A stretch of 36,161 nucleotides of DNA from Flavobacteriales bacterium (GTDB taxonomy: Bacteria; Bacteroidota; Bacteroidia; Flavobacteriales; TMED113). The stretch is from assembly GCA_002722215.1 (NCBI GenBank), contig PBKX01000020.1, positions 24,875-61,035 on the forward strand. The letters are read 5' to 3'. The position numbers and the translations under genes are program-made. This document shows, one piece after another, positions 7,188-15,450 of the stretch; within the stretch, counting starts at the first letter, position 1; every line of letters begins with the position of its first letter. The notes beneath the pieces were generated by a model. The model did not search any database. It worked only from the letters and a program-made list of their open reading frames with translations, and was not told the origin of the DNA.

Positions 7188-8027
7188 ATGGATAAAATAA
7201 TCAATGATTTTATAAAAAAATCACTTGCTGAAGATATTGGCGAGGGGGATATCACTTCAGAGGCATGTATTGATAAAAACGCACGCGGAAAAGCTCAATT
7301 AATCGCGAAAGAAAATTGTCAAATTGCTGGCATTGATATAGCAGAAAAAATATATTATTTATATGATAGCCAACTGATTTTCAAACCTTTTAAAAAAGAT
7401 GGTGAAACAATCAAAAAAAATGATATTATTTTTTCAATATTTGGCAATCAACATTCAATTTTAGCCACTGAAAGGTTAGTCTTAAATTGTATGCAAAGAA
7501 TGAGTGGAATAGCAACAAAAACAAGAAAATTTGTCAATAAAATCCGTGATTTAAATACAGTAATACTAGACACAAGAAAAACATCCCCAAGTATTAGATT
7601 TTTGGAAAAAACAGCGGTTAAAATAGGTGGTGGTGAAAATCACAGACATGGACTATATGATGTAATTATGATAAAAGATAATCATATTGATTTTTCAGGC
7701 GGGATTCCAAATGCCATTAAAAATTGTCATACACATCTTGAAAAAAGTGAAAAAAAAATTAAAATTATAATTGAAGTTAGAAATTTAACAGAATTAAATC
7801 AAGTGCTAAATTCAGGTGGTGTAGATCGCATACTACTAGATAATTTTTCAATACACAAAACAAAAGAAGCAGTGGATATTATTAATTCAAAATATGAAAC
7901 GGAATCGTCTGGTAATATCGGCTTACATAATGTTAGAGAATATGCGTTATGCGGTGTAAACTACATTTCAATTGGAAATCTAACTCATTCTATCAAAAGT
8001 ATTGATTTGAGCATGCGATGTATATAA
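7188..8027 (+). CDS. nadC: Nicotinate-nucleotide diphosphorylase (carboxylating), NadC
   Basis: A protein of 279 aa that converts quinolinate and PRPP to nicotinate mononucleotide, CO2 and pyrophosphate in de novo NAD synthesis. The N-terminal AEDIGEGDITSEA and the active-site run LDTRKTSPSIRFLEKTAVK followed by IGGGENHRHGLYDVIMIKDNH are hallmark QPRTase segments with the phosphoribosyl- and quinolinate-binding Arg, His and Lys residues. Later come IIIEVRNLTEL and VDRILLDNF, and the C-terminal GVNYISIGNLTHS. The length is normal. No nadA or nadB is nearby. It faces away from rlmH, an arrangement I recall from other Flavobacteriia. A weak -7-like sequence (TAATTTG, one base short of TANNTTTG) occurs upstream around 7156-7162. 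Confidence 0.95.
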   Translation: MDKIINDFIKKSLAEDIGEGDITSEACIDKNARGKAQLIAKENCQIAGIDIAEKIYYLYDSQLIFKPFKKDGETIKKNDIIFSIFGNQHSILATERLVLNCMQRMSGIATKTRKFVNKIRDLNTVILDTRKTSPSIRFLEKTAVKIGGGENHRHGLYDVIMIKDNHIDFSGGIPNAIKNCHTHLEKSEKKIKIIIEVRNLTELNQVLNSGGVDRILLDNFSIHKTKEAVDIINSKYETESSGNIGLHNVREYALCGVNYISIGNLTHSIKSIDLSMRCI

Positions 8028-8088
8028 TGATAGAATTTGATAATAACATTGATATTTTACTATCTTAGTGAAAAAAACATAATACTCC

Positions 8089-11000
8089 ATGAAAAAAACA
8101 ATACTATTCATCTTTTTTGTTATCACAAATCTTATCTTTTCGCAAGACACATTGATTGATTCAGCACAAATCAAAAATGATCCAATTTTTTCCCAATCTG
8201 ATCTAGAGATGGAATTCAAAAATACTATAGACCCATATAATCCTTTATTGCCACCAAACACATATACAAATACTGATAACCCAAATTATTGGAAAAATAA
8301 AATGCCCCATCCAGGATATTGGCAACAAGATGTACATTATTCAATAAAAGCTGAGTTATTTGATTCAACAAACGTTATTGAAGGAACTCAAACATTGACC
8401 TATACTAACAACTCTCCAGATGATTTAGATCATGTATTTTTTCATCTATATGCAAATGCATTTCAACCAGATTCATATTTAGATAAATTTAAAAAAGCGA
8501 ATAAAGAACTCACGAGATACAGAAAAGATGAAAAACAAAAAAAAGGCATTAACATTATAAGTCTTGAAATAAATAATGAGACACCTAGAATAGAGGTTGA
8601 CAACACTATTATGAAAGTATTTCTAAATACTCCTATAAAAAGTGGAGAGACAGTAGTTTTTGACATCATATTCGAATCATCTTTTGGAGGGAATGAAGAG
8701 AGTGGCAATGTCAGAAGACGTATGAAAATGTACCAAGAATTTGGGAGCAAACATTATAATGGTGTCCATTGGTATCCTAGAATATCTGTATATGACAGGA
8801 AATTTGGGTGGACTACTGATCAACACCTAGGGAAAGAATTTTATGGTGACTTTGGGTGTTTTGATGTGGAATTAACAATGCCTGAAAACTATATTCTAGA
8901 GGCAACTGGCTATATGATTAATCGTGATGAAGTGCTACCAAAAGAATTAATGAAGAAATTGGATATAACAAACTTTAAGAGCAAAAAATACAATAGCCCT
9001 CCATCTACCATCATAAGATATAATCCAAACAAAAAGAAAACATGGAAATTTCATGCAGAAAATGTGCATGACTTTGCATTTACAGCGGATCCAAGCTATC
9101 GTATTGGTGTTGCAGAATGGAACGGAATAAAAGCTTATTCTTTAGCGCAAGAACAACATGCATCAAAATGGCAAAATGCTGCAGATTATGCTGCAGAGAT
9201 AATAGAAGTCTTTTCAAAAGATATTGGCATGTATACATACCATAAAATCATCGTCGCAGATGCAAGAAGTGGGATGGAATATCCAATGATTACACTCGAT
9301 AGTGGTAGAGATCCTGGATATAGAGGTCTACTAGTGCATGAAATTGCTCACATGTGGTTTTTTGGACAGGTTGGGACTAATGAAACATATAGAGCTGCAC
9401 TAGACGAGGGATTTACACAATTTTTAAGTGGATGGGGAGAAGAAGCAATCGAGGGCAAATATATGACTCGTGAACCTAAGTACATCACTGATAGTCTTTT
9501 AGATAACAAAATAGATGCAAGAAAAAAAGAATTATCTACAAAAAATTATTCAATAAAAAATTCTGATAATGCTTCATCAGAAAAAAACACCCAGCCAAGA
9601 GTGGGTGTGCTAGATAGATTAAGATGGTTAAAGCAAAACCAATCCCCTTTGAACAAGTATTATGATCAACATACAAATCAACGAAATACACGTGAGGGAA
9701 ATGCTTATTATAAATATATTCTAGATGCAACTGAAAATAATACTCCAGCACTGAACAGCCATTCTCATGACACTTATGCTTTTGGTGAAGATTTAGCACA
9801 CAGAGGTGGGTATACACATGTTTATTGGAAAACCGCTACAATGCTGTATAATTTACAATATGTGCTTGGTGATGAATTATTTTTAGCCGCTATGCAAAAT
9901 TATTTTGATACATGGAAAATGGCACATCCTTATTTAAATGATTTCAGAAACTCTTTTATTAGATTTACAAAAGTAGATCTAAATTGGTTCTTTGATCAAT
10001 GGCTAGAAACAAATAAAGATTTAGATTATGCGATTGGAAAAGTGAAAAAATTAGAAAATGACACATTTGAAATTAGTGTTCTAAGAAAAGGTGAGATGGA
10101 AATGCCTATTGACTTAACAATTGATTCCGAATTTGGACTTAGAAAACATTATCATATTCCAAATAAATGGTTTGTGAAAGAAGATAAAAATCGAGATTAT
10201 CTTTTGCCAAGATGGACAGGATATGGAGAATTAAATAGGGAATATAAATTTAAAGCACATGTGCCATCCGGGATCAAGAATATCATGATTGATTTAAGCG
10301 AACGACTTGCAGATTCATATGCAATTAATAATAACCAGAAAGGAAATATAGATTTTTCTATTGACTATGGGGTGAAAAAATGGCCAAATTTAAGGAAGTA
10401 TGAGGTGCAAGCTAGACCTGATTTTTGGTACAACTCATATGATGGGTTAAAAATAGGAACAAATCTTCAAGGAAATTATCTAAAGAAACATCACGTTTTT
10501 AGAGGAAACTTATGGGTAAACTCTGGTGTACTCCGAAACAATAGTATAAATGATAATGAAAATGATAAGCTATCATATAGATTAAACTACTCAACATCTA
10601 CATATAAATATGTGAAAAACAGTCGTGTTAGATTTGCATTAAGTGCGTTAGATGGGTTAAATTATTTATCCGTCGGTTTTAATTTAAAAGATGTAAGTCG
10701 CATGAATACTCTTGACATTTCTTTTAATAGTTTTGAAAGAAAAGAAACTTCCGATATCACCGGATATTTACTCAATCAAGAATATTGGGGTGGCGCAGGT
10801 ATGAAAAACACGAATATCTTAATTAATACTGGTCATCATTATCGTTACATTCAAGGAAATAAATTCAGTGGATCTGGAGACATTCAATTATCATTAAAGT
10901 CTTCTTCTATAATGAGTGATTATAATTTTTCCCAAATTTCCCTTTCTGCTATAAATAAAAATCGAGTAGGTAAAATTAAAATTAATACTAGATTCTTTGC

Positions 11001-11592
11001 ACAACGTGGATTTAATCATACTGGCTCTGAGTATTCTTTTCCATTTGAAAGCATGTTGTATGCGGCAGGAGGTAACCCAGAAGAAATGATGAGCAATAAA
11101 TATACAAGGTCAGCTGGCTTTATACCATATGACTGGGCTTCATATAGTACCAATATGACTAACACCTTACATTATGGAGGAGGATTAAATTTACGTGGAT
11201 ATGTTGGGTATAAAATGGGTGAATCTGCAAGTGACCTAATAAATGAGAATGAAGATTTTAATTTTTTATATAGAGGCACGTCAGGTATTGCTTTTAATAC
11301 AGAAATTGATTTCACAAATCATATCCCATACATGAATTATTTTGGCCTTAACTCATATATCTTCATGGATATGGGAGTGATTAACCAAAATAATCATGAC
11401 TTGTCATTCAGCAGTTTACACATGGATGCAGGAATAGGTTTTGCTTTAGAATTATCGAAATTGTGGAATAGTGTCATCGATGCAGAACCTTTGGTGTTAA
11501 GATTTGATTTACCTTTCTTCTTAAACAAGCCACCAGCAGATCAGAACTATATTGATTTTCGATTTGTCTTTGGTATAAATAGAGCCTTTTAA
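8089..11592 (+). CDS. M1-family metallopeptidase fused to C-terminal outer-membrane barrel
   Basis: A protein of 1167 aa, about twice the length of a usual bacterial M1 peptidase. A signal peptide (MKKTILFIFFVITNLIFSQ) is followed by the M1 N-terminal beta domain and the gluzincin catalytic domain. The zinc site is HEIAH (H417, E418, H421) with the third ligand E440 exactly 18 residues after the motif, in TNETYRAALDEGF. GMEYPMI (about 400) replaces the aminopeptidase GxMEN motif, and GGYTHVYWKTA holds the probable catalytic Tyr. An Ig-like domain (about 650-760) ends in LADSYAINNNQ. Residues about 770-1167 alternate polar and hydrophobic residues like beta strands, contain GGGLNLRGY (1030-1038), and end in RFDLPFF and FVFGINRAF with a terminal Phe, as in Omp85/surface-antigen barrels. 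I infer a peptidase anchored in, or exported through, its own barrel. The next gene starts 1 base later. Confidence 0.85.
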   Translation: MKKTILFIFFVITNLIFSQDTLIDSAQIKNDPIFSQSDLEMEFKNTIDPYNPLLPPNTYTNTDNPNYWKNKMPHPGYWQQDVHYSIKAELFDSTNVIEGTQTLTYTNNSPDDLDHVFFHLYANAFQPDSYLDKFKKANKELTRYRKDEKQKKGINIISLEINNETPRIEVDNTIMKVFLNTPIKSGETVVFDIIFESSFGGNEESGNVRRRMKMYQEFGSKHYNGVHWYPRISVYDRKFGWTTDQHLGKEFYGDFGCFDVELTMPENYILEATGYMINRDEVLPKELMKKLDITNFKSKKYNSPPSTIIRYNPNKKKTWKFHAENVHDFAFTADPSYRIGVAEWNGIKAYSLAQEQHASKWQNAADYAAEIIEVFSKDIGMYTYHKIIVADARSGMEYPMITLDSGRDPGYRGLLVHEIAHMWFFGQVGTNETYRAALDEGFTQFLSGWGEEAIEGKYMTREPKYITDSLLDNKIDARKKELSTKNYSIKNSDNASSEKNTQPRVGVLDRLRWLKQNQSPLNKYYDQHTNQRNTREGNAYYKYILDATENNTPALNSHSHDTYAFGEDLAHRGGYTHVYWKTATMLYNLQYVLGDELFLAAMQNYFDTWKMAHPYLNDFRNSFIRFTKVDLNWFFDQWLETNKDLDYAIGKVKKLENDTFEISVLRKGEMEMPIDLTIDSEFGLRKHYHIPNKWFVKEDKNRDYLLPRWTGYGELNREYKFKAHVPSGIKNIMIDLSERLADSYAINNNQKGNIDFSIDYGVKKWPNLRKYEVQARPDFWYNSYDGLKIGTNLQGNYLKKHHVFRGNLWVNSGVLRNNSINDNENDKLSYRLNYSTSTYKYVKNSRVRFALSALDGLNYLSVGFNLKDVSRMNTLDISFNSFERKETSDITGYLLNQEYWGGAGMKNTNILINTGHHYRYIQGNKFSGSGDIQLSLKSSSIMSDYNFSQISLSAINKNRVGKIKINTRFFAQRGFNHTGSEYSFPFESMLYAAGGNPEEMMSNKYTRSAGFIPYDWASYSTNMTNTLHYGGGLNLRGYVGYKMGESASDLINENEDFNFLYRGTSGIAFNTEIDFTNHIPYMNYFGLNSYIFMDMGVINQNNHDLSFSSLHMDAGIGFALELSKLWNSVIDAEPLVLRFDLPFFLNKPPADQNYIDFRFVFGINRAF

Positions 11593-11593
11593 T

Positions 11594-12019
11594 ATGTCAT
11601 TAATTCGATTATTATGTGTAGTATCTCCAATACTCCTTTGCTCTCAAAATGAAATTTGTGGTATATGGCTAGAAGAAGAAAAGCGATCACATATAGAAAT
11701 TTATAAAAACAATGACAATCTATATGAAGGAAAAATTGTCTGGCTATCAGAGCCATTAGATGAAAATAGAGAACCAAAAAAAGACAAAGACAATCCTAAT
11801 AAATCCCTAAGAGATCAAACACTCGATGGATTAATTATAATTAAAGATTTAGAATATGTCAAAAAAAATGAATGGATTAATGGAACCATATATGATGCTA
11901 GAAGTGGTAAAACATATAGCTTAAATGCAACCTTAAATGATGACAAGAATCTATTTATGAGAGGTTATTTTGGATTTAGTTTTATTGGAAGAACTACAAG
12001 TTGGACACGTGTTCAATAA
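11594..12019 (+). CDS. DUF2147 domain-containing secreted protein
   Basis: A protein of 141 aa with a short signal peptide (MSLIRLLCVVSPILLCSQ). The mature part matches the DUF2147 pattern: GIWLEEEKRSHIEIYKN, LYEGKIVWL, KDKDNPNKSLRDQTLDGLII, then WINGTIYDARSGKTYS, an MRGYFGFSFIGRT core and a WTRV end. This family is a small lipocalin-like periplasmic or surface beta barrel of unknown function, frequent in Bacteroidota and Proteobacteria. The start lies one base after the stop of the peptidase-barrel gene, so the two are translationally coupled and perhaps work together at the outer membrane. The start is fixed by the hydrophobic leader. Its function is unknown. Confidence 0.88.
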   Translation: MSLIRLLCVVSPILLCSQNEICGIWLEEEKRSHIEIYKNNDNLYEGKIVWLSEPLDENREPKKDKDNPNKSLRDQTLDGLIIIKDLEYVKKNEWINGTIYDARSGKTYSLNATLNDDKNLFMRGYFGFSFIGRTTSWTRVQ

Positions 12020-12023
12020 TGAC

Positions 12024-12884
12024 TTAATTTCTTATATATTTTTTTACAATTTGCTTATATCGATATTGTCTGATAAAGCGTCCTAAATCTGGGTCTACTA
12101 TTTTTTTGTCTCTTTGAAAAAAGGCCTTTAAATAACCGAATAACATAGCCATTCCTAGCACGAAATAAGGTTTTCGATATATTTTTTTAAAACAATTTGT
12201 CAATAATAAGCCTACATCCATTCTAATAGAATATAACATTCTTCCATTTCTAAATGCCGCTTTCACAAAGCCATATTCCTGGTGAGTAGAGCGTTGATGA
12301 ACGACTTTTAAATCAGGCATCACTTTTACTATCCACCCATGAAATCTAGCAGAGTGTTCATCAACAGTATCCCACCCCATCTCTTTTAACAATCCTCCTA
12401 TTTCGTTAAAACATAATTTTTTATATGATTTAATTGCACCACGTATATGATCTAAATTAGTTTCTTTTTCAAGAATATATTTTTTACCCTCTTGTATGAC
12501 ACATACTCCACCACAAATACCTATTTTATCATTTAACGTAAATTGAGCTAAAACAGTTCTAATATAATCAGGTGGCAATACTAAGTCTGCATCAAGTTTC
12601 ATAACAACATCATATTCTAAATTTTTTCGATTATCAAAACCAAAATAAAATGTTTCTATAACACTTTTTCCAGGAGATCGATCACCTGTTTTTTCTTTTC
12701 TTAAATAACTAATCCAAGAATAATTAACAGCAGCTTTTTGGATCACGTTACTAGTGTTATCTGTTGATCCATCATCTACAATGATCCACTCAATAGGAAG
12801 AACTGATTGATGAATCATAGAATTGATTAATTCTGGAAGATGATTTTCTTCGTTACACGCTGGAGTAATAATAAGTGCTTTCAA
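12024..12884 (-). CDS. Glycosyltransferase family 2
   Basis: A protein of 286 aa with a GT-A fold. The N-terminus ALIITPACNEENHLPELI and WIIVDDGSTDNT form the nucleotide-sugar site, and VVMKLDADLVLPPDYI carries the DxD metal motif. Further on, GGLLKEMGWDTVDEHSARFH corresponds to the acceptor/catalytic region. Near the C-terminus a short hydrophobic segment (PYFVLGMAMLFGYLKAFF) may touch the membrane. The start is TTG at 12884, overlapping the flippase stop as TTGA. No ATG further in would preserve the ALIITPACNEE strand, so the unusual start is probably real. It is the last gene of the carB operon and should transfer a sugar onto a lipid-linked glycan or secreted polysaccharide. Donor and acceptor are unknown. 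Confidence 0.9.
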   Translation of the reverse strand: MKALIITPACNEENHLPELINSMIHQSVLPIEWIIVDDGSTDNTSNVIQKAAVNYSWISYLRKEKTGDRSPGKSVIETFYFGFDNRKNLEYDVVMKLDADLVLPPDYIRTVLAQFTLNDKIGICGGVCVIQEGKKYILEKETNLDHIRGAIKSYKKLCFNEIGGLLKEMGWDTVDEHSARFHGWIVKVMPDLKVVHQRSTHQEYGFVKAAFRNGRMLYSIRMDVGLLLTNCFKKIYRKPYFVLGMAMLFGYLKAFFQRDKKIVDPDLGRFIRQYRYKQIVKKYIRN

Positions 12885-14179
12885 ATTTTAATACTATGTT
12901 TTAAAACTTTAAATGATATAAATCCTAACATTGCATACATACATGCTCCAAAAATAGCATATATTAAAATAACATGTTCAACCACTGATTCTTTTAAGGA
13001 ATGAAAAAGAAATACTAAACAAATAAAATATATAATCTGCCAAATTAACAAATAATGATTCTGCATAGTATAAGAAATAGTGGGGGTAACTACATTAAAT
13101 ATAAATCTACTAAACAATAATGGACACAGTAACTGTATGTATTTTCCAGTATCTATCCATTCATCCCCCAATAATAAAACGAAAAAACTTTCAGGAATAA
13201 TATAAAATGGAACGGTCAGAATAAAACTGATGAAGGTCATTAACATAATTGACTTTTTGAATATTGTCAGTTTATCTTTTGCAGTTGTCAAGCGTTTATA
13301 AAAAACCGTTTTAAAGGAATTAGAAATGATTCCTAATGGTTTACCTATAATTTTATCAGCCAAATCAAAAATACCAACAGTAAAGACACCAAAAAAAGCA
13401 CTGAATACACCTATAATATATTTTTGAGAAATAAAATTTAAAATTGAATGCGGGGTCTCAAAAACAATAAACTTTTTATATTCTTTTAATAACGTAAAAA
13501 TATTAATAACAATAGTGTCTTTAGGAATTAATTTAATAGTTTGAAATAAATTCTTTAATAACAAAAAACATGCTAAAAATCTACCAATAATTTGTCCGAG
13601 AATTAACCCGATGTTATTTAATGAAGAAAAATAAAAAAGAATTGACAAAGGAGTACTAAATACAGAATGAGTGATGTGAGAATATGACATATTTGCATAT
13701 AATTCCATCCTATTATTCCAATGATATAAAATATTATAAAGACCTAATAAAAATGCCCCCATTGGAATTAAATAATAAAACGGTAGATATAGATTATCAT
13801 GATATTGTTCAAAAATTAAAAAATCATTTGAATTGACCACAAATAACCACAATAAAGAGGCAATTCCAAATAGCAATAAGCAAAATGTAGCTAAAAAGAA
13901 AAATGCGACTATACATACAAGAGCAGCATCGGTATCTTTTTTAGGTAAAACAATGGCCATTTCTAACCTCAATGTTGTAGAAATAGCTATTAATTGAATA
14001 ATTGCCATGAAAATTGCTAAAACTCCAAAATCAGTAGGCGAAAAAAACCTAGTTAGCACAGGTAATAATAATAATGGGATTAATTGAGAAAAGCCCACAC
14101 CACTAGTCAAAACAAATAGATGCTTAACGTACTTTGAAGTAATTAATTCAAAATATATTTTTCGGAAAAATTTAATCAT
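12881..14179 (-). CDS. Polysaccharide flippase (Wzx/MOP-like oligosaccharide flippase family)
   Basis: A protein of 432 aa with about 12 hydrophobic helices across its length. The N-terminal pattern KHLFVLTSGVGFSQLIPLLL followed by PVLTRFFSPTDFGVLAIFMA is characteristic of the polysaccharide biosynthesis flippases that turn undecaprenyl-linked oligosaccharides to the outer face of the inner membrane. The middle segment FVFETPHSILNFISQKYIIG and KIIGKPLGIISNSFKTVFYK also fit the family. The gene overlaps the GT4 gene upstream and the GT2 gene downstream by 4 bases each (ATGA and TTGA). This location between two glycosyltransferases supports a role in exporting the glycan they build. No Wzy polymerase is obvious unless the YfhO-like protein plays that part. 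Confidence 0.88.
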   Translation of the reverse strand: MIKFFRKIYFELITSKYVKHLFVLTSGVGFSQLIPLLLLPVLTRFFSPTDFGVLAIFMAIIQLIAISTTLRLEMAIVLPKKDTDAALVCIVAFFFLATFCLLLFGIASLLWLFVVNSNDFLIFEQYHDNLYLPFYYLIPMGAFLLGLYNILYHWNNRMELYANMSYSHITHSVFSTPLSILFYFSSLNNIGLILGQIIGRFLACFLLLKNLFQTIKLIPKDTIVINIFTLLKEYKKFIVFETPHSILNFISQKYIIGVFSAFFGVFTVGIFDLADKIIGKPLGIISNSFKTVFYKRLTTAKDKLTIFKKSIMLMTFISFILTVPFYIIPESFFVLLLGDEWIDTGKYIQLLCPLLFSRFIFNVVTPTISYTMQNHYLLIWQIIYFICLVFLFHSLKESVVEHVILIYAIFGACMYAMLGFISFKVLKHSIKI

Positions 14180-15450
14180 AAATCATTAATCAAATCAATT
14201 AACTTCTGAGCTTGACTTTCTCTAGAGAATTCAGTAATATCATCATCAAAAATATTGTCTTGCTTACTTAACTCATATATTTGTAAAATAGTATTATGTA
14301 ATAGTGTTGAATTATCAAAATCCACAAACCAAGCATATGATATATTTTGAATTATTTTATCTAGATCACTATTTTTTTTACCAATTGCTAGGATAGGCCT
14401 TCTTGCTCTTAAGTATTCAAAAAATTTAGCTGGCAATCGTCCATTAACTGATGCAGCATCACCTTGAGTGACCAATAAAAGATCACATTGCATCATATAT
14501 TGAATCGAATTAGCATGATTTAAGTATTCATGGTAAATTAATTTCTGATCAAATTGATAAGTTTTTATTTTCATGAAAAAATTAGCATGTATTTCTCCTG
14601 CAAATAAAAATTGTAATTTATTTGAAAAATCTAGTTTATGTTTAACTATTTCTTTAATTGTTTTCCATAAAAAATCATGATCACGTAATTCATTATATAA
14701 CCCAAAATGACCAATAGTAAACTTATTAGAATCTACTATCACATTATTTATCTGATAATCTTCTGAGTCATAACCATTTGTTAAAATAGCTGTTTTTTTA
14801 GCCCCAAGATCACTTAATTGCTTTGCCCAAGATGGACTAACAGATAATGTTAAATCAGCATTAGAAAGGATTTTATATTCTAAGTTAATATGTCTTTTTT
14901 TAACAAAAGATAATAAAGGCAATTGCTTAAAATACTCTATCCCAGTCCAAGGATCTCTAAAATCAGCAATCCAATTAATTTGATGTTGTTTTTTTAAAGC
15001 AAAAGCTATCATATGCATACTATGTGGAGGACCTGTTGATATAATTAAATCAATTGGATTTTTTTCTATATACTTATTAAGGAATTTAATCGATGGCTGA
15101 ATCCAAAAAGATCTTGAATCAGGAATACAGAAATTGGACCGTAGCCAAACAAATACCTTATCTAACCAAGATTTTTTTGTTCTAATCAAAATATCTGATT
15201 TTACTTTTTTTCGAAAAAGAAACGAAAAGATCTTTTGAGGTTCAAAGATATTAGTTTTAAGGATTGTTAATCTAGGAGAAATTGTATCTACTAAACTTTG
15301 ATCTTCCAAAGGGGAAAAGTCATCTTCCGGGGTATAAATAATGGGTTCATAATTATATTTACATAAATACTTAGTCAGTTTTAACCATCTTTGCACCCCT
15401 ACTCCACCCTTTGGTGGCCAATAATACGTGATAACAAGTATTTTTTTCAT
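14176..15450 (-). CDS. Glycosyltransferase (GT4-like, GT-B fold)
   Basis: A protein of 424 aa. The N-terminus MKKILVITYYWPPKGGVGVQ with RWLKLTKYLCKYNYEP is the typical opening of GT4-type enzymes in Bacteroidota, with the glycine-rich loop for the acceptor. WIADFRDPWTG follows about halfway through the N-domain. The C-terminal donor-binding domain shows FTIGHFGLYNELRD, FLFAGEIHANFF and the E-x7-E-like stretch AKFFEYLRARRPILAIG. There is no membrane segment, so it is probably a cytoplasmic enzyme acting at the inner membrane. It overlaps YfhO and the flippase by ATGA at both ends. The donor sugar cannot be predicted. Confidence 0.9.
   Translation of the reverse strand: MKKILVITYYWPPKGGVGVQRWLKLTKYLCKYNYEPIIYTPEDDFSPLEDQSLVDTISPRLTILKTNIFEPQKIFSFLFRKKVKSDILIRTKKSWLDKVFVWLRSNFCIPDSRSFWIQPSIKFLNKYIEKNPIDLIISTGPPHSMHMIAFALKKQHQINWIADFRDPWTGIEYFKQLPLLSFVKKRHINLEYKILSNADLTLSVSPSWAKQLSDLGAKKTAILTNGYDSEDYQINNVIVDSNKFTIGHFGLYNELRDHDFLWKTIKEIVKHKLDFSNKLQFLFAGEIHANFFMKIKTYQFDQKLIYHEYLNHANSIQYMMQCDLLLVTQGDAASVNGRLPAKFFEYLRARRPILAIGKKNSDLDKIIQNISYAWFVDFDNSTLLHNTILQIYELSKQDNIFDDDITEFSRESQAQKLIDLINDL

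Noticed and set aside
9536-9817. 93-codon minus-strand frame inside the M1 peptidase gene
   Set aside because: No family resemblance; it lies entirely opposite conserved peptidase coding sequence.
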